The notes: generated from the sequence alone by a model not told the origin. Positions 15,051-25,015 are shown, numbered from the stretch's first letter. The stretch is DNA of 48,289 bases from Chloroflexota bacterium (GCA_017993775.1 JAGOMA010000041.1:1-48289), one strand, 5' to 3'. Numbers and translations: made by a program.

Positions 15051-15078
15051 ACAAAAAGAGGGCCGCAGCCCTCTTCTC
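15051..15078 (-). terminator. Rho-independent terminator of the sensor operon
   Basis: On the minus strand: stem AAGAGGGC / GCCCTCTT (8 bp, 4-nt loop; 15068-15075 with 15056-15063) followed by a run of T with one G. It starts 48 bp after the receiver stop codon. The plus strand also has a short TCTTCTCC run, so it may work weakly for the convergent methyltransferase gene. Confidence 0.85.
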
Positions 15079-15123
15079 CATCTGTAAAACTTTTTGTAAC
15101 AGCGCGTTGGCTAAGCAAAGCGG

Positions 15124-15504
15124 CTAATCATTGTTCAGGTAAGTGCGCATAACTTCGCGCAGTTTCCGGATATCCAACGGCTTTGGCAGATAATCATCAC
15201 AGCCAGCTTCAAGACAACGCTCCCGATCCCCAACCAATACCTGTGCCGTTGTCGCAATAAGGGGGATAGGCGCAAGACGTTCGTTTGCCTTGAAGCGGCG
15301 GGCCAGTTCCAGCCCGTCGATGCCCGGAAGGTTGATATCCAACAGGATGATGTCTGGTTCCATTGTTTCCAATATGGAAATGGCTTTAGGGCCATCTTCT
15401 GCTCGGATCAATTCGTGCCCCTCGGCCTCGACAATGCGAGATACCAAAAGCATGTTAACCGGATTGTCTTCTACGCAAAGTACTTGTTTTCGTTCATTTG
15501 GCAT
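15124..15504 (-). CDS. Stand-alone response-regulator receiver domain (CheY-like)
   Basis: A 126-aa single receiver domain with no output domain. The acidic pair is E12-D13 (CVEDNP), the phosphate acceptor D56 (LLDINLPG), the switch Thr T86 (ATTAQ) and the Lys K108 (LPKPL), so the active site is complete. It is the last gene of the 30-kb minus-strand sensor operon and follows the only histidine kinase gene by 88 bp. It is therefore the likely phosphoacceptor. No ribosome site is evident before the ATG. Receiver-only proteins usually act by protein contact, so the downstream target (motor, enzyme, another regulator) is not visible here. Confidence 0.93.
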   Translation of the reverse strand: MPNERKQVLCVEDNPVNMLLVSRIVEAEGHELIRAEDGPKAISILETMEPDIILLDINLPGIDGLELARRFKANERLAPIPLIATTAQVLVGDRERCLEAGCDDYLPKPLDIRKLREVMRTYLNND

Positions 15505-15527
15505 AACAATATCTGATTTTGAACCTC

Positions 15528-15558
15528 GTTAAAATAGAGTCATCTCTAAGATTTTAAC
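15528..15558 (-). other. Hairpin between kinase and receiver genes
   Basis: Minus-strand GTTAAAA/TTTTAAC (7 bp), a 3-nt bulge, TAGAG/CTCTA (5 bp), 4-nt loop. It lies in the 88-bp gap before the receiver gene, the largest gap in the operon. It could be an RNA-processing or attenuation site that sets the kinase:receiver ratio. Confidence 0.4.
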
Positions 15559-15592
15559 AGGTATCTGGAATTTATGAAAACCCTCATCAAAA

Positions 15593-18500
15593 TTAGCCCA
15601 ACTGGGATGTGTCTCGACGACGACGAATATGCTGCGCGTTGGGAATAGTAAACCAGAATGTACTACCTCTGCCGGCTGCGCTTTCAATCCAGATTTCTCC
15701 GCCATGCAGTTCGATTAATTTCTTGGTGATGGGCATGCCCAGGCCGGTGCCGCCAACGCTGCGGTTCAGGTTGCCATCAATTTGGCGGAATTGCTCGAAG
15801 ACAATGTGGATATTTTCCTCTTTGATGCCAATACCTGTGTCTTCGATGGAGACCAACAAATTGTTGTTTTGCATTTGCATGTTCAGCGCGACGTGCCCTT
15901 TTTCGGTAAATTTAATGGCGTTCCCGATGATATTCCACATGACCTGGCGCAAACGGGTGCGATCCGCTTCGACGATATCCACATCATCGCTGATGTTGCA
16001 ATAGAGTTGTAGTTTTTTCGTTTCGGCCAGGGGCGCGGCGGTGGCGATGACATCGTTGGCCATCTGGCGCATGTCGATTTCTTCATAACGCAGTTCCATA
16101 CGGCCGGCTTCGATTTTGGACATGTCTAGAATGTCGCCAATCAGTTCGCGCAGATGCCGGCCGCTGTCGCGGATCAGCCGGACGTCTTCTTCCATACGCT
16201 CGTTTAGGTCTCCATCCAGCCCTTCCAGAAGCACATCGGCAAAACCGATAATGGAGTTGAGCGGCGTGCGCAGTTCGTGGCTCATGCTGGCCAGAAATTC
16301 GGACTTTAAGCGGTCTACTTCGCGTAATTTCTCGGATGCGGCGACTTGCTCGGCAAACAAGGTGGCGTTTTGCACGGCGACGGCGATCTGCGAGGCGAGG
16401 GTGCGGTGGATGTTGATGTCTTCCTCGGAGAAGTAGTCGATCTGGTCTGACTGCAAGTCCAGGATGCCCACTAGATGATCACCGACGATCATGGGGACGG
16501 CCAATTCAGCCCGTGTTTGGGGCAGCAGCGGGTTGGGTAAAAAGTCTACGATTTTACGCACGTCGTTTTCGACGATGCCGCCGCGTGTGCGGGCGGCGCG
16601 GGCTACCAGGGATTCGGCGTTCAGGTCGATTTCGCGGCCTTCCAGAGTCATCAGACGTCCTACCTGGTCGGCTCCGGCGCGGAGGACGAGACGGTTGCGG
16701 AAGTCGTCTAGCAGATAGACGTGGGTATGGTAAAGGTTAAAACTGGCTTTGGTAAGGTCTACCACAGCCTGGAGTAAGGCGTCTACTTCTAGCATGGTGG
16801 AGGCGGCGGTGCTTACCTGGGCTACGGTTTCGAGCTGGGTGGAAAGACGTTCTTGCTCGCTCAGCGAGTCTTGGGTTTGTTCGAAGAGGCGGGCGGCTTC
16901 GAGGGCTTCGGCCACCTGGGAGGAGACAGAACGGATGAATTCCAGGTCTTCGTCGCTAAGGGGGTTTTCTTGATCGGCCTGGATGCCGATTTTGCCGATG
17001 GCTTCGCCGCCGAGGACGGTCAGGGGGATTTCCAGGCTGGCGAAGGGGGCGAGCGAGGTGTTGGTGGTGGTACGGCCGTTACTCTTCTCGTTCACAACGG
17101 CCGTTGACAGCGTAGGGAGAGATAGGACGCCCTGATGGTCAAATTGATACCCGGTGAGTTTCTTTTCTCGCTCAGTGTGATACGCTTCCCAGCCTTCACG
17201 GCTCATATACCGCTGCAGCGTGGTGAGTTCATTCATGCGGGCGTCCATTTCTTCTCGCAGGCGCGTACTTTCAATGGCGATGGCAATCTGCCCGCAAAGA
17301 CCTTCCAAAACCAGTTGATCATTATCGCTAAACGCGTTTGATGAATTGCTCTGAATGTCCAGCACGCCCAGAACTTCGCCGCGAAGTTTGATGGGAACGG
17401 CAATTTCGCTGATGGTTTCGGGCAGCAGCGGGTTTGGCCGCCAATCAGGAGACGACATTACATTGTCACGCCGGGTGGTAAGACCTGTTTCGGCCGCGAT
17501 GCCAATCAGACCAACACCCATGGGCATGGAGTGGTTGATACTCAGCATTTTAGCCCCAATGTCGCCGTAGCCGTAAATCAGCGCTACGGTGTCTAAAAAT
17601 GGATCGTAGCGGAGTAGTTGGACATGGTAAAAATCGTACCCTTCCTTTACCTGGTTGACGACGCGTTGATATAACCCGCCAAGATCATGAGCGGTGGCGA
17701 TTTCCTGAGCAATCTGGATGCTCAGGTTGACTTCGCGGCTGCGGGATTCAAGAGAATTTTGAATGTTGGCAAACAGCCGGGCGGCGCGGAGAGCGATGCT
17801 GACTTGTTCGGCCAGATTGCGGTAGAACGAGAGTTTTGTTTCGTCGAAGACATGTTCGTCTTGAGAGAGGATAGCCATGTTGCCCAGCCATTCGCTGCTG
17901 GCTACAAGCGGCAGGAGGGCAAAACTGTGGACATTAGAAGAGACGAACATCTTTTTTACGGCGTCGCTGATGCGTTTGTCGGTGGGGACATCGCCGCTGA
18001 CGAAGATGGTTTCATGGGAGTAGAGTCTGGTGATGGGAGAATCGTTCCAGGGAATGCGTGAGTTCTGGGGCATGAGGCGAATGCCGCTTTGGGCGGCATT
18101 TTGCGCTTTAACCACATCAACTTGCGTGCCGGTGTCGAATTCGATAAAAGTGAGGGAGAAGGCTACCTGGGGGTAGTAGTCGGCTTTTTGGGCGATGGTT
18201 TCCAGGATTTCTTGCTCGGTTCGTGCGCCGGCGAGCGTCTGGCTGATTTCTAGTTGGCGGCGACTGATGCGAAGAGATTCCTGAACTTGCTCTTCCAGGT
18301 GCTTACGTTCAGAGATGTCGTCGATTTGTACCAGGAAATAGGAGAGGCGATTTTGCGCGTCGAAGATGCTGGAAGCGTTGATGTTGGCCCACATAATGCC
18401 GCCATTTTTGTGGTGGAAGCGGGCTTCGTTGCGGATGGAGGTGACTTCGCCTCGTTGCAATTGCCGGATGAGGCGGGCGTTAACTTTGGCGTCGTCTGGG

Positions 18501-19078
18501 TGGAGTATATCGACAAAGATGGGGGTCATGAATTCTTGATCGGTGTAGCCCAACATGTCTTGCAGGGGGGTGTTGGTTTGCAGGAAGCGGCCTTCCTGGC
18601 TGACCAGCGCCATGCCTGCGGTTGTATTTTCAAAGGAGCTTCTGAACCGTGTTTCGCTTTCTAGCAGGGAGGTTTCGACCCATTTGCGTTCGGTAATGTC
18701 GCGGGCGAAGATGATGAGCAAGGGGGTTTCTTCGTCCAGGTGAAACCCGCCGATGATTTTTTGGGAGATGGGGACTTCGATGCCGTCGCGGCTTTGGTAG
18801 ACAAGTTCTCCTTGCCAGGAGCCTTCCTGGATGGCGGTGGGGATGGCTGTTTCTTGCTGGAGTGTTTGGTAGGCTCCGGCGGTTAGATCGACGATGGTGA
18901 GGTCGGCGAGTTCTGTTTCGTCCCAGATGCTCATGAGCATACGGCCGTTTTCGTTTACATCCAGTAATTGGCCATCTGGGGTGATGAGCGCCACAAAGTC
19001 GGCGGCATTCTCTAGAATTTTGTGGGCCGGTAAGGCGTCCGCTAAGAACTGCGGGGATAAGCTGGCTGTGTCACTCAT
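15593..19078 (-). CDS. Soluble PAS/GAF sensor histidine kinase
   Basis: A 1161-aa cytoplasmic kinase. Order: two PAS domains (about 10-260), GAF (290-450), GAF of the NPLLP type (470-640), a compact 'EGW' GAF-like unit (SREGWEAY; 645-770), another GAF (790-920), then HisKA with the phosphoryl His H934 in MSHELRTPLN, and HATPase_c with N-box NIIGNAIKFTEKG, DTGIGI and GGTGLGMPI. No membrane segment is visible. It is the only protein of this cluster with kinase domains, and the only large one without the shared C-terminal tail. The start at 19078 has AAGGAG upstream and overlaps the preceding stop by 8 bases; a longer open frame to 19174 lies inside the previous gene. Likely partner: the receiver at 15124-15504. 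Confidence 0.93.
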   Translation of the reverse strand: MSDTASLSPQFLADALPAHKILENAADFVALITPDGQLLDVNENGRMLMSIWDETELADLTIVDLTAGAYQTLQQETAIPTAIQEGSWQGELVYQSRDGIEVPISQKIIGGFHLDEETPLLIIFARDITERKWVETSLLESETRFRSSFENTTAGMALVSQEGRFLQTNTPLQDMLGYTDQEFMTPIFVDILHPDDAKVNARLIRQLQRGEVTSIRNEARFHHKNGGIMWANINASSIFDAQNRLSYFLVQIDDISERKHLEEQVQESLRISRRQLEISQTLAGARTEQEILETIAQKADYYPQVAFSLTFIEFDTGTQVDVVKAQNAAQSGIRLMPQNSRIPWNDSPITRLYSHETIFVSGDVPTDKRISDAVKKMFVSSNVHSFALLPLVASSEWLGNMAILSQDEHVFDETKLSFYRNLAEQVSIALRAARLFANIQNSLESRSREVNLSIQIAQEIATAHDLGGLYQRVVNQVKEGYDFYHVQLLRYDPFLDTVALIYGYGDIGAKMLSINHSMPMGVGLIGIAAETGLTTRRDNVMSSPDWRPNPLLPETISEIAVPIKLRGEVLGVLDIQSNSSNAFSDNDQLVLEGLCGQIAIAIESTRLREEMDARMNELTTLQRYMSREGWEAYHTEREKKLTGYQFDHQGVLSLPTLSTAVVNEKSNGRTTTNTSLAPFASLEIPLTVLGGEAIGKIGIQADQENPLSDEDLEFIRSVSSQVAEALEAARLFEQTQDSLSEQERLSTQLETVAQVSTAASTMLEVDALLQAVVDLTKASFNLYHTHVYLLDDFRNRLVLRAGADQVGRLMTLEGREIDLNAESLVARAARTRGGIVENDVRKIVDFLPNPLLPQTRAELAVPMIVGDHLVGILDLQSDQIDYFSEEDINIHRTLASQIAVAVQNATLFAEQVAASEKLREVDRLKSEFLASMSHELRTPLNSIIGFADVLLEGLDGDLNERMEEDVRLIRDSGRHLRELIGDILDMSKIEAGRMELRYEEIDMRQMANDVIATAAPLAETKKLQLYCNISDDVDIVEADRTRLRQVMWNIIGNAIKFTEKGHVALNMQMQNNNLLVSIEDTGIGIKEENIHIVFEQFRQIDGNLNRSVGGTGLGMPITKKLIELHGGEIWIESAAGRGSTFWFTIPNAQHIRRRRDTSQLG

Positions 19079-20900
19079 CTCTCGCTCCTTTCTTGTTTTC
19101 GGCTGGCGATGGTGTGGTTTGCTCTGAATCGCTGCCCAGGTAAATGAATGTCCGCCGTCCGAGCGCCTGCCCAATTTCTTTGACGGCCGTTTTCATAATC
19201 GTATCCATGTCGGCAGAGCTGCGAACGCGGGCGGTGATTTCGCGCAGCAATTGTTCGCGTTGGGCGCGGGTTTGGGTTTGTTGGAACAACCGCGCATTTT
19301 GCAGGGCGATGGTGGCCTGGCTGGCTACCGCGCTCAACAAATTGAGATGGTTCTCGTTGTAGCGGTAACTGTCGGGGTGTAATACCCCGATAACCCCAAT
19401 GATTTGCCGACCGCTGATCATGGGCGTGCCCAGCCATGAATGGGCCGGATCGCCCAGAAGGGTAAGCCCTTGTTCTTTTATGTAACTTTCCAGATCTTTT
19501 TCGATGAGGACAGCCTGACCTTTTTGGATGATGTGTTCAGTGAGACCATTGCCAAACGGCCGTGTGCTGATTTGCACCGGTTTACCATCTTCTAGCGCCA
19601 CAGGGTAGTTCAGTTCGTTGGCTTGTGGATCATACAGTGCGATAAAGAAATTGTCGGCGTCCAGTAATTGATTGACATACCCATGAATACTTTCGATGAT
19701 TTCACGCGGCTCCAGCATGGTTGCCAGAGCGCGGCTCATCTCATTTAAAACACCCAATTCGTCGGCGCGGGCTTTTGTTTCCGCCACAGAAATCACGTTT
19801 TGAATGCTGATGGCCGATTGGCTGGCCAATGCCGTCAACCGGCGAATATCCGATTCAAGGAATCGACTTGGTTCACGATACAAAGCATTGATATAACCAA
19901 TCCACTGGCTGCCAACCACAAGCGGCACAAAAATCGCGGACCGGGCGCCAAATTGTTTGGTGTATAAGTTGATGATGGCCTCATGGATGGGGATGGTGGG
20001 GTGGTTAAAATCTTCAATGATGGTTGGTTTGTTGGGCTTTAGAATGGTATCGGCTGACGGGAAGTCTGAGAGGGGATAACGGCGTATCACTTCCTGGTTT
20101 TCTCGTTGGGTGTAGATGGCCAGCAGCTCAATCCAATCGGGAGTTTGTGAAGCAGTCCAGGGCCGGTCGAATATGCTAAAGCTGACGCTTTGTGCTGTGC
20201 CGGCGATGGTGAATTTGCGCACAACGGCCAGGATGTCGTCGTAGGTTTGGGCGGCGTTCATCTCGGCGCTGGCTTCGTACAGGCTGGAGGATTCGCTGAG
20301 GGCGGCTTGAGTCTGGTCGAAGAGGCGTTGGTTTTCCAGAGCAAACCCAACTTGTTCGACGATGGCTTCTACGGCGGCGAAGTCGTTTTCGTCCCAATTT
20401 ACATTGGTTTCTTCATTGGCAAAACCGAGCAGCCCGATGACTTCGTCGGCGTAGCGGATGGGGATGGCGAGGGCGCTTTCGCCGTCGGCGTAGGTGGTTT
20501 GCTGCTGGAGCACGGCCGTTTCCATGATTGGTGTGATGGCCAGCGGCAGCGCCTGGTCGCCAATGATTTCTTCGGCGGCGTAGGTGGTCCATTCGCGCTC
20601 GACATAGCGGCGTTGTACGGTTTGGACCTCAGCCAGGGCATATTGCAGTTCTTCTGTTCGTTCGGCTACGCGCTGCTCTAAAATTATCTGTGCCTGACGT
20701 TCGCGTTCCACCAGGGCGCGCAGATCGTCAATCAGATAGCTCAGGCCGATGGCCAGATCCGTTAAGACGTCGATTCCTTCCGGAATGGTCACTTCTCGGT
20801 TCAGGTCGCCGGCGGCGGCATAGGCTAAGAAGTTTAAAAGCTCTTGCCCCTGTGTTTCTACTAACGTTTTAAATTGGTCGTAGGTTAACTCTTTTGCCAT
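19071..20900 (-). CDS. Soluble GAF sensor without output domain (609 aa)
   Basis: Cytoplasmic protein. A HAMP-like N-terminus (LLNFLAYAAAGDLNREVTI, about 22-40) leads into an S-helix coiled coil with EQRVAERTEEL, then a compact EGW-type GAF variant (VEREWTTYAAEE, about 99-200), a GAF (205-375), a second GAF (380-535) and the tail shared by all kinase-less sensors (REQLLREITARVRSS ... EIGQALG). There is no kinase, GGDEF, EAL or chemotaxis signalling domain. It precedes the histidine kinase gene with an 8-base overlap, so the two are co-translated and are the best candidates to form a complex. The ligand is unknown; GAFs of this sort bind small molecules or haem/bilin, but no chromophore Cys is obvious. 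Confidence 0.88.
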   Translation of the reverse strand: MAKELTYDQFKTLVETQGQELLNFLAYAAAGDLNREVTIPEGIDVLTDLAIGLSYLIDDLRALVERERQAQIILEQRVAERTEELQYALAEVQTVQRRYVEREWTTYAAEEIIGDQALPLAITPIMETAVLQQQTTYADGESALAIPIRYADEVIGLLGFANEETNVNWDENDFAAVEAIVEQVGFALENQRLFDQTQAALSESSSLYEASAEMNAAQTYDDILAVVRKFTIAGTAQSVSFSIFDRPWTASQTPDWIELLAIYTQRENQEVIRRYPLSDFPSADTILKPNKPTIIEDFNHPTIPIHEAIINLYTKQFGARSAIFVPLVVGSQWIGYINALYREPSRFLESDIRRLTALASQSAISIQNVISVAETKARADELGVLNEMSRALATMLEPREIIESIHGYVNQLLDADNFFIALYDPQANELNYPVALEDGKPVQISTRPFGNGLTEHIIQKGQAVLIEKDLESYIKEQGLTLLGDPAHSWLGTPMISGRQIIGVIGVLHPDSYRYNENHLNLLSAVASQATIALQNARLFQQTQTRAQREQLLREITARVRSSADMDTIMKTAVKEIGQALGRRTFIYLGSDSEQTTPSPAENKKGARDE

Positions 20901-20947
20901 CAGGTATCCCTGTTAGCTGGCAGTGATTGGGCTGCCAGTCTTGGTTG

Positions 20948-21316
20948 TTACCGCGAATTATTGTTTTCTAACCAGATCAAGGCTTCGTCCCGATTTGTAA
21001 AATAGCGGACATGGTCACGGCCGCTGGCGCGCAAGACAAAGTCGATGAGGACTTTAACGAAGCGGTTTGTGCCGTAGACGGCCGTATTGCCAAAACGCGG
21101 GTCTTTTACAAAATCGCCCACTGCCCGACGAACCTGGGGCGAAACGTGGCCCACGGTGGAGGCGTCTAAAAATGAGAGCAAACGGTCATCCTCGGCGAGA
21201 GGGTCGATATAGCTGCGCAGCTGGGTCAGGTAATCATCCAGGTCATCTTCATTAAAGTCGCCGCTGACTGTGATGTGCAGTATGCCGTTGTCTTGCATCT
21301 CAAATAGGTGGGCCAT
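20948..21316 (-). CDS. SpoIIAA/STAS-like small protein
   Basis: A 122-aa protein of the SpoIIAA-like (STAS fold) group: ILHITVSGDFNEDDLDDYL, central LLSFLDASTVGHVSP, and a C-terminal FVKVLIDFVLRASGRDHVRYF followed by EEALIWLE-like NRDEALIWLE. Such proteins act as small regulatory partners in signalling or membrane binding; the usual phosphorylated Ser of true anti-sigma antagonists is not assignable by eye. AAGGAG lies 8 nt before the ATG. It sits inside the sensor operon (27 bp after the upstream gene's stop, 47 bp before the next start), so it is probably an accessory switch for the sensors. The family name is from pattern recall. Confidence 0.72.
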   Translation of the reverse strand: MAHLFEMQDNGILHITVSGDFNEDDLDDYLTQLRSYIDPLAEDDRLLSFLDASTVGHVSPQVRRAVGDFVKDPRFGNTAVYGTNRFVKVLIDFVLRASGRDHVRYFTNRDEALIWLENNNSR

Positions 21317-21343
21317 CTCGAAACTCCTTCTCAGCCGTCATGG

Positions 21344-24300
21344 TTATTGGTGGTTATCTGGTGTGTTGGCTGTGTTCTGAGCGTGTAACCGTTCGAGCAA
21401 TTGCGCGGCTGTGCCTAGCTGGGCAACGGCCGTTTGGGCGCCAAGCATCTGGCTAATTTCTTCTCGTGCGACCTGCAAAATCGCCTGCCGATCGACGCCA
21501 CGCCGAATTTTATCGGTAATGGTACGAATTTGCCGCTCGCGTTCGGCGCGCAGTTCTGCTTCACTTAGCAGCCGTTGACGATCTACCAGGACGGCCAGCT
21601 GCGCCGTTAGTGAAGTGTACGGTTCGATCTCTCGGTCTGTGTATTTATGAAGTTCTTCAGATTCCAGCAACAAACTGCCAAGTTGGCGGGCGCCTACCCA
21701 CAAGGGGAGGACAACCAAAGATTTGATGTTTAGCCGTTCAAATATGGTTCTGGTAACGGGGTCTATACGGCCGTCGTGAATCGCATTTTCAAATGTCAAA
21801 GGTTCGTGTGTCTGCAGCAGGTTCAATGCGGCCATCATGTCTCGCTCATAGCGGACGCCAATGGTAGTGGGCGGTGTGCCTGAGCCTTTATACCAATTGG
21901 CAGCGGAAACGATAGCCTCCATTTCGCCCTGGGCGTTGTTTTCAAACATAAACAGGACGATGCGATTGACGGTCGGAATCGGAGCTGCTTCGCTGATGGC
22001 TGCTAACGCTTGCTGCAAATCGGGGCCGGCCGTATTCAGACGACGGCCGGCATCATATAATCGTTCTGTCAGGGACAACGCGGCCTGGGTTTGATTTGTC
22101 AGGCGGATGTTTTCGATGCGCGAGCTTAACTGCGCGGCTACGGCGGCGATGATCTCGGCCGCCTCGTCGCCCAGAGTGGCGTAATCCTCGATGTCTCGAT
22201 AGAGCGTTAGCTGGCCGACAGACTCGCCATGGATGGTGAGCGCCTGTCTCATCAGGGTGTCTGGTTGTTCGTCGGCAGAGAGAACGGCCGTTGCCGGAAC
22301 CACATTGTCCATTTCTTGCGCCAGCAGCAAATCTTCTCCCAGGCTGAAGGTATATTTTGTTTCCTCAGTTTCAAATTCTTGGAGATAAGAGTCCCAAGAT
22401 TCACGTGTCAGCCGGCGCATGAGGTTGTTTAGCTCCTCCACGGCGCGTTGTGATTCGCTGAGGAGTCGAGCATTTTCCAGCCCAATGGCTGTCTGGGCAG
22501 CCAGCGTGGTATGAATGTTGATGTCTTCCTGGTCAAATCGAGCAGGCTGCTCGGAAAAAGCATCTAACACGCCCAGCAGTTGGTCGCCGGCAATCAGAGG
22601 GATAGCCATTTCAGAACGGGCATTTGGCAGCAGTGGATGAATGACATACCCTTGTTCTTGCAACAGATCATGGAGAGTTTGCCCACGACGTGTTCGTGTA
22701 ACGCGGGCAGGAAGTGAATTCTCTTGGGTAAGGGGTAGGTATTCTTTTTGGGCGGCAATTTGGCGGCCAATGTTTCCAGCTCCGACGGCCAGAGTCAGGC
22801 GTTTTTGGCTGGCATCGAAGAGATAGATGGCCACATGATAAAACCCGAAGCGTTCTTTTGTGAGATCGACAACGTTTTGCAGCAGGTCTTGTTGATTGGA
22901 GAGGTTGGCGCCGACGGTAGTACTGATTTCGGCGACAATTTGCATGTCGGCGTCATGTTGGGCAATTTCTTCTTCTGCTTGCTTGCGGGCGGTGATGTCT
23001 TTGGCCCAGGCGGCCAGGTTTACCGGCTGACCGTTGCTGTCTCGCAGCAGGGTAACGCCCATCAGGGTGGGGAAGGTTGTGCCATCGCGGTGGACGTGGC
23101 CGATTTCTTGTTCTTGTGACCCAAATTCTATGACGGCGGCATTGAAGGGATCAACTTCTTGAGCCAGTTGTTCTTCGGTGTGGAACATGCTCAGGTGTTT
23201 TCCGATGAGTTCGGCGGCTTCGTAGCCGTGCATTTTTGCCCAGGCGTTGTTGGCGTAAATGATTTTGCCATCCAGGTTGGCGATAGCGGTGCCATCCAGG
23301 GATTGTCCGACGACGTAGGACATGCGGGTAAGCTCTTCTTGGGATTGGTGCACGGCCGTAATATCTCGGCTGATCCCAATCAGCCCCATTAAATCACCTT
23401 GTTGGTTGTAAAAAGGTGTTTTAAGGGTGTCCAGGCGTACGCGACGGCCGTCCGGATATTCTGCCCATTCTTCGTTACGTCGTGGTTTCCCCAGCGACAT
23501 CATTTCGTCGTCTTGTTCGCGGAAGAAAGCCGCTACGTCCTGGGGGAACAGGTCAAAGTCAGTTTTGCCCACAAGTTCATTTTTTGAGCGGCCGACAAAC
23601 TCCACAAACGCATCGTTGCAGCCTGCGTATACACCGTGCACATCTTTATAAAAAATTAAGTCGGGAATGGCGTCTAATAAACTGGTGAGTAGGGCCTCGT
23701 TTTCTCGGGTGGATAATTCGTTTTGTTTATTGAAAACTACCTGAGCGATGGTTGTCGCATAGGCTGATAATAATTCGGATTGATATGGCTTGGGGGGGTC
23801 TGAGGAAAGGAGGCCGTCGGCGAACAGCAGCCCAACGGGTTTGTTGGCTGTCCATAGGGCGGCGGTCATGTGCCATCCTTGCCCAACGATTTGCCCGTTG
23901 TCGTACAGGTCAGCGTTTGGGTCCACGATTAGCCGTTCCTGGTTGTAGAGAAAATTGCGGAATAGAGGCTCGGTATTTAAATTAACAATGTTGTCTTTCT
24001 CGGCGCGAACCGAGCCATCTGGCCCGATGCCATAGGTTCCCTGAACCGTTTGGGTGGCTTCATCCAAAATAAAGAGGCCCAATCTTTCAAAGCCCAGGTG
24101 GCGGCGGCCTAATTCAACCGCCTGATGGTATAGGGTGTCCAGGTTATTGGCTCTGGCGAGCTGCAAGCCGATCTTGTGCAGTTCGCGTTGTTTATCCAGG
24201 ATTTCCTGAACGGTTTGTTCGCTGGTGAGTAAGGCTTTTTCGGTTTGTTTCCTGAATGTGATGTCTCGGTGGACGGAAAGGAAGCCGATTAGCTCGCCAT

Positions 24301-25015
24301 TTTCGCTGAGGATGGGGTTGTTGCTGCCTTCAATGGTTAGCAAACGGCCGTCTTTGGTCTTGTTGATAATTTCCCCGGCTACAACCTGGCGGCTCAACAG
24401 GTTCTGCCAGAATTCCGCATATCGTTCTGGCGGGATAACGCCAGATTTGAGAATTCGGGGCGTTTGTCCTACAGCTTCTGCCTGGGTGTAGCCATAGGTA
24501 TGTGTAAACGCTGGATTCACGTACTGGATATGGCCATCCACACCGGTCAGAAAGATAGCGGCGTCAGAGCGGTCGATGCCTAATTTGAATTGCAATAATT
24601 CCTGCTCGTTTGTTCGGCGTTCGGTAATGTCTTGGATGGCCCCGTATAGGCTGGGCTTGCCGTAAGCAGCAATTTTGGCTTTGAGGCGTATGGAGAAAAC
24701 GCGCGTCTGCCCGTCGGCGCGGATAATTCGGTACTCGGCTTGGGTCAAAAAGTCAGGATCTTTAGATTTTAAGGCAGCTTTGAACTGCTTCTGCAAGAGC
24801 GGCCAATCTTCAGGATGGACGTATCGTGCGATAAACGACTCATTCAGAATGTAGCCGCCCTCTTTTTCCACCGTGGTATGCAGTAGAGAAAAGGCTTCGT
24901 CGTTCAGAATGAAGGCTTGTTCTTCTGGGGCGTATTCCCAGTAGGCAAGCTGGCCGACTTCCTGCAATTCTTTGAGCTGTGTCTGTAGTTTGGAAATCTC
25001 TAATGTTTGATCCAT
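21344..25015 (-). CDS. Soluble PAS/GAF sensor without output domain (1223 aa)
   Basis: Cytoplasmic, no membrane segments. Domain order, approximate: PAS, PAS (with the duplicated motif GQTPRILKSGVIPPERYAEF), GAF, PAS, PAS, GAF of the NPLLP type, EGW unit (TRESWDSYL), GAF, shared tail (ERQIRTITDKIRRGVD...EEISQMLG). No kinase or cyclase domain. The ATG at 25015 is preferred because GGAG lies 9 nt upstream; an in-frame GTG at 25069 would overlap the preceding gene by 17 bases and add 18 non-conserved residues. PAS boxes of this sort may bind haem, flavin or small ligands, but no cofactor residue can be assigned from sequence alone. It lies between the membrane sensor at 25053 and the STAS-like gene. 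Confidence 0.87.
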   Translation of the reverse strand: MDQTLEISKLQTQLKELQEVGQLAYWEYAPEEQAFILNDEAFSLLHTTVEKEGGYILNESFIARYVHPEDWPLLQKQFKAALKSKDPDFLTQAEYRIIRADGQTRVFSIRLKAKIAAYGKPSLYGAIQDITERRTNEQELLQFKLGIDRSDAAIFLTGVDGHIQYVNPAFTHTYGYTQAEAVGQTPRILKSGVIPPERYAEFWQNLLSRQVVAGEIINKTKDGRLLTIEGSNNPILSENGELIGFLSVHRDITFRKQTEKALLTSEQTVQEILDKQRELHKIGLQLARANNLDTLYHQAVELGRRHLGFERLGLFILDEATQTVQGTYGIGPDGSVRAEKDNIVNLNTEPLFRNFLYNQERLIVDPNADLYDNGQIVGQGWHMTAALWTANKPVGLLFADGLLSSDPPKPYQSELLSAYATTIAQVVFNKQNELSTRENEALLTSLLDAIPDLIFYKDVHGVYAGCNDAFVEFVGRSKNELVGKTDFDLFPQDVAAFFREQDDEMMSLGKPRRNEEWAEYPDGRRVRLDTLKTPFYNQQGDLMGLIGISRDITAVHQSQEELTRMSYVVGQSLDGTAIANLDGKIIYANNAWAKMHGYEAAELIGKHLSMFHTEEQLAQEVDPFNAAVIEFGSQEQEIGHVHRDGTTFPTLMGVTLLRDSNGQPVNLAAWAKDITARKQAEEEIAQHDADMQIVAEISTTVGANLSNQQDLLQNVVDLTKERFGFYHVAIYLFDASQKRLTLAVGAGNIGRQIAAQKEYLPLTQENSLPARVTRTRRGQTLHDLLQEQGYVIHPLLPNARSEMAIPLIAGDQLLGVLDAFSEQPARFDQEDINIHTTLAAQTAIGLENARLLSESQRAVEELNNLMRRLTRESWDSYLQEFETEETKYTFSLGEDLLLAQEMDNVVPATAVLSADEQPDTLMRQALTIHGESVGQLTLYRDIEDYATLGDEAAEIIAAVAAQLSSRIENIRLTNQTQAALSLTERLYDAGRRLNTAGPDLQQALAAISEAAPIPTVNRIVLFMFENNAQGEMEAIVSAANWYKGSGTPPTTIGVRYERDMMAALNLLQTHEPLTFENAIHDGRIDPVTRTIFERLNIKSLVVLPLWVGARQLGSLLLESEELHKYTDREIEPYTSLTAQLAVLVDRQRLLSEAELRAERERQIRTITDKIRRGVDRQAILQVAREEISQMLGAQTAVAQLGTAAQLLERLHAQNTANTPDNHQ

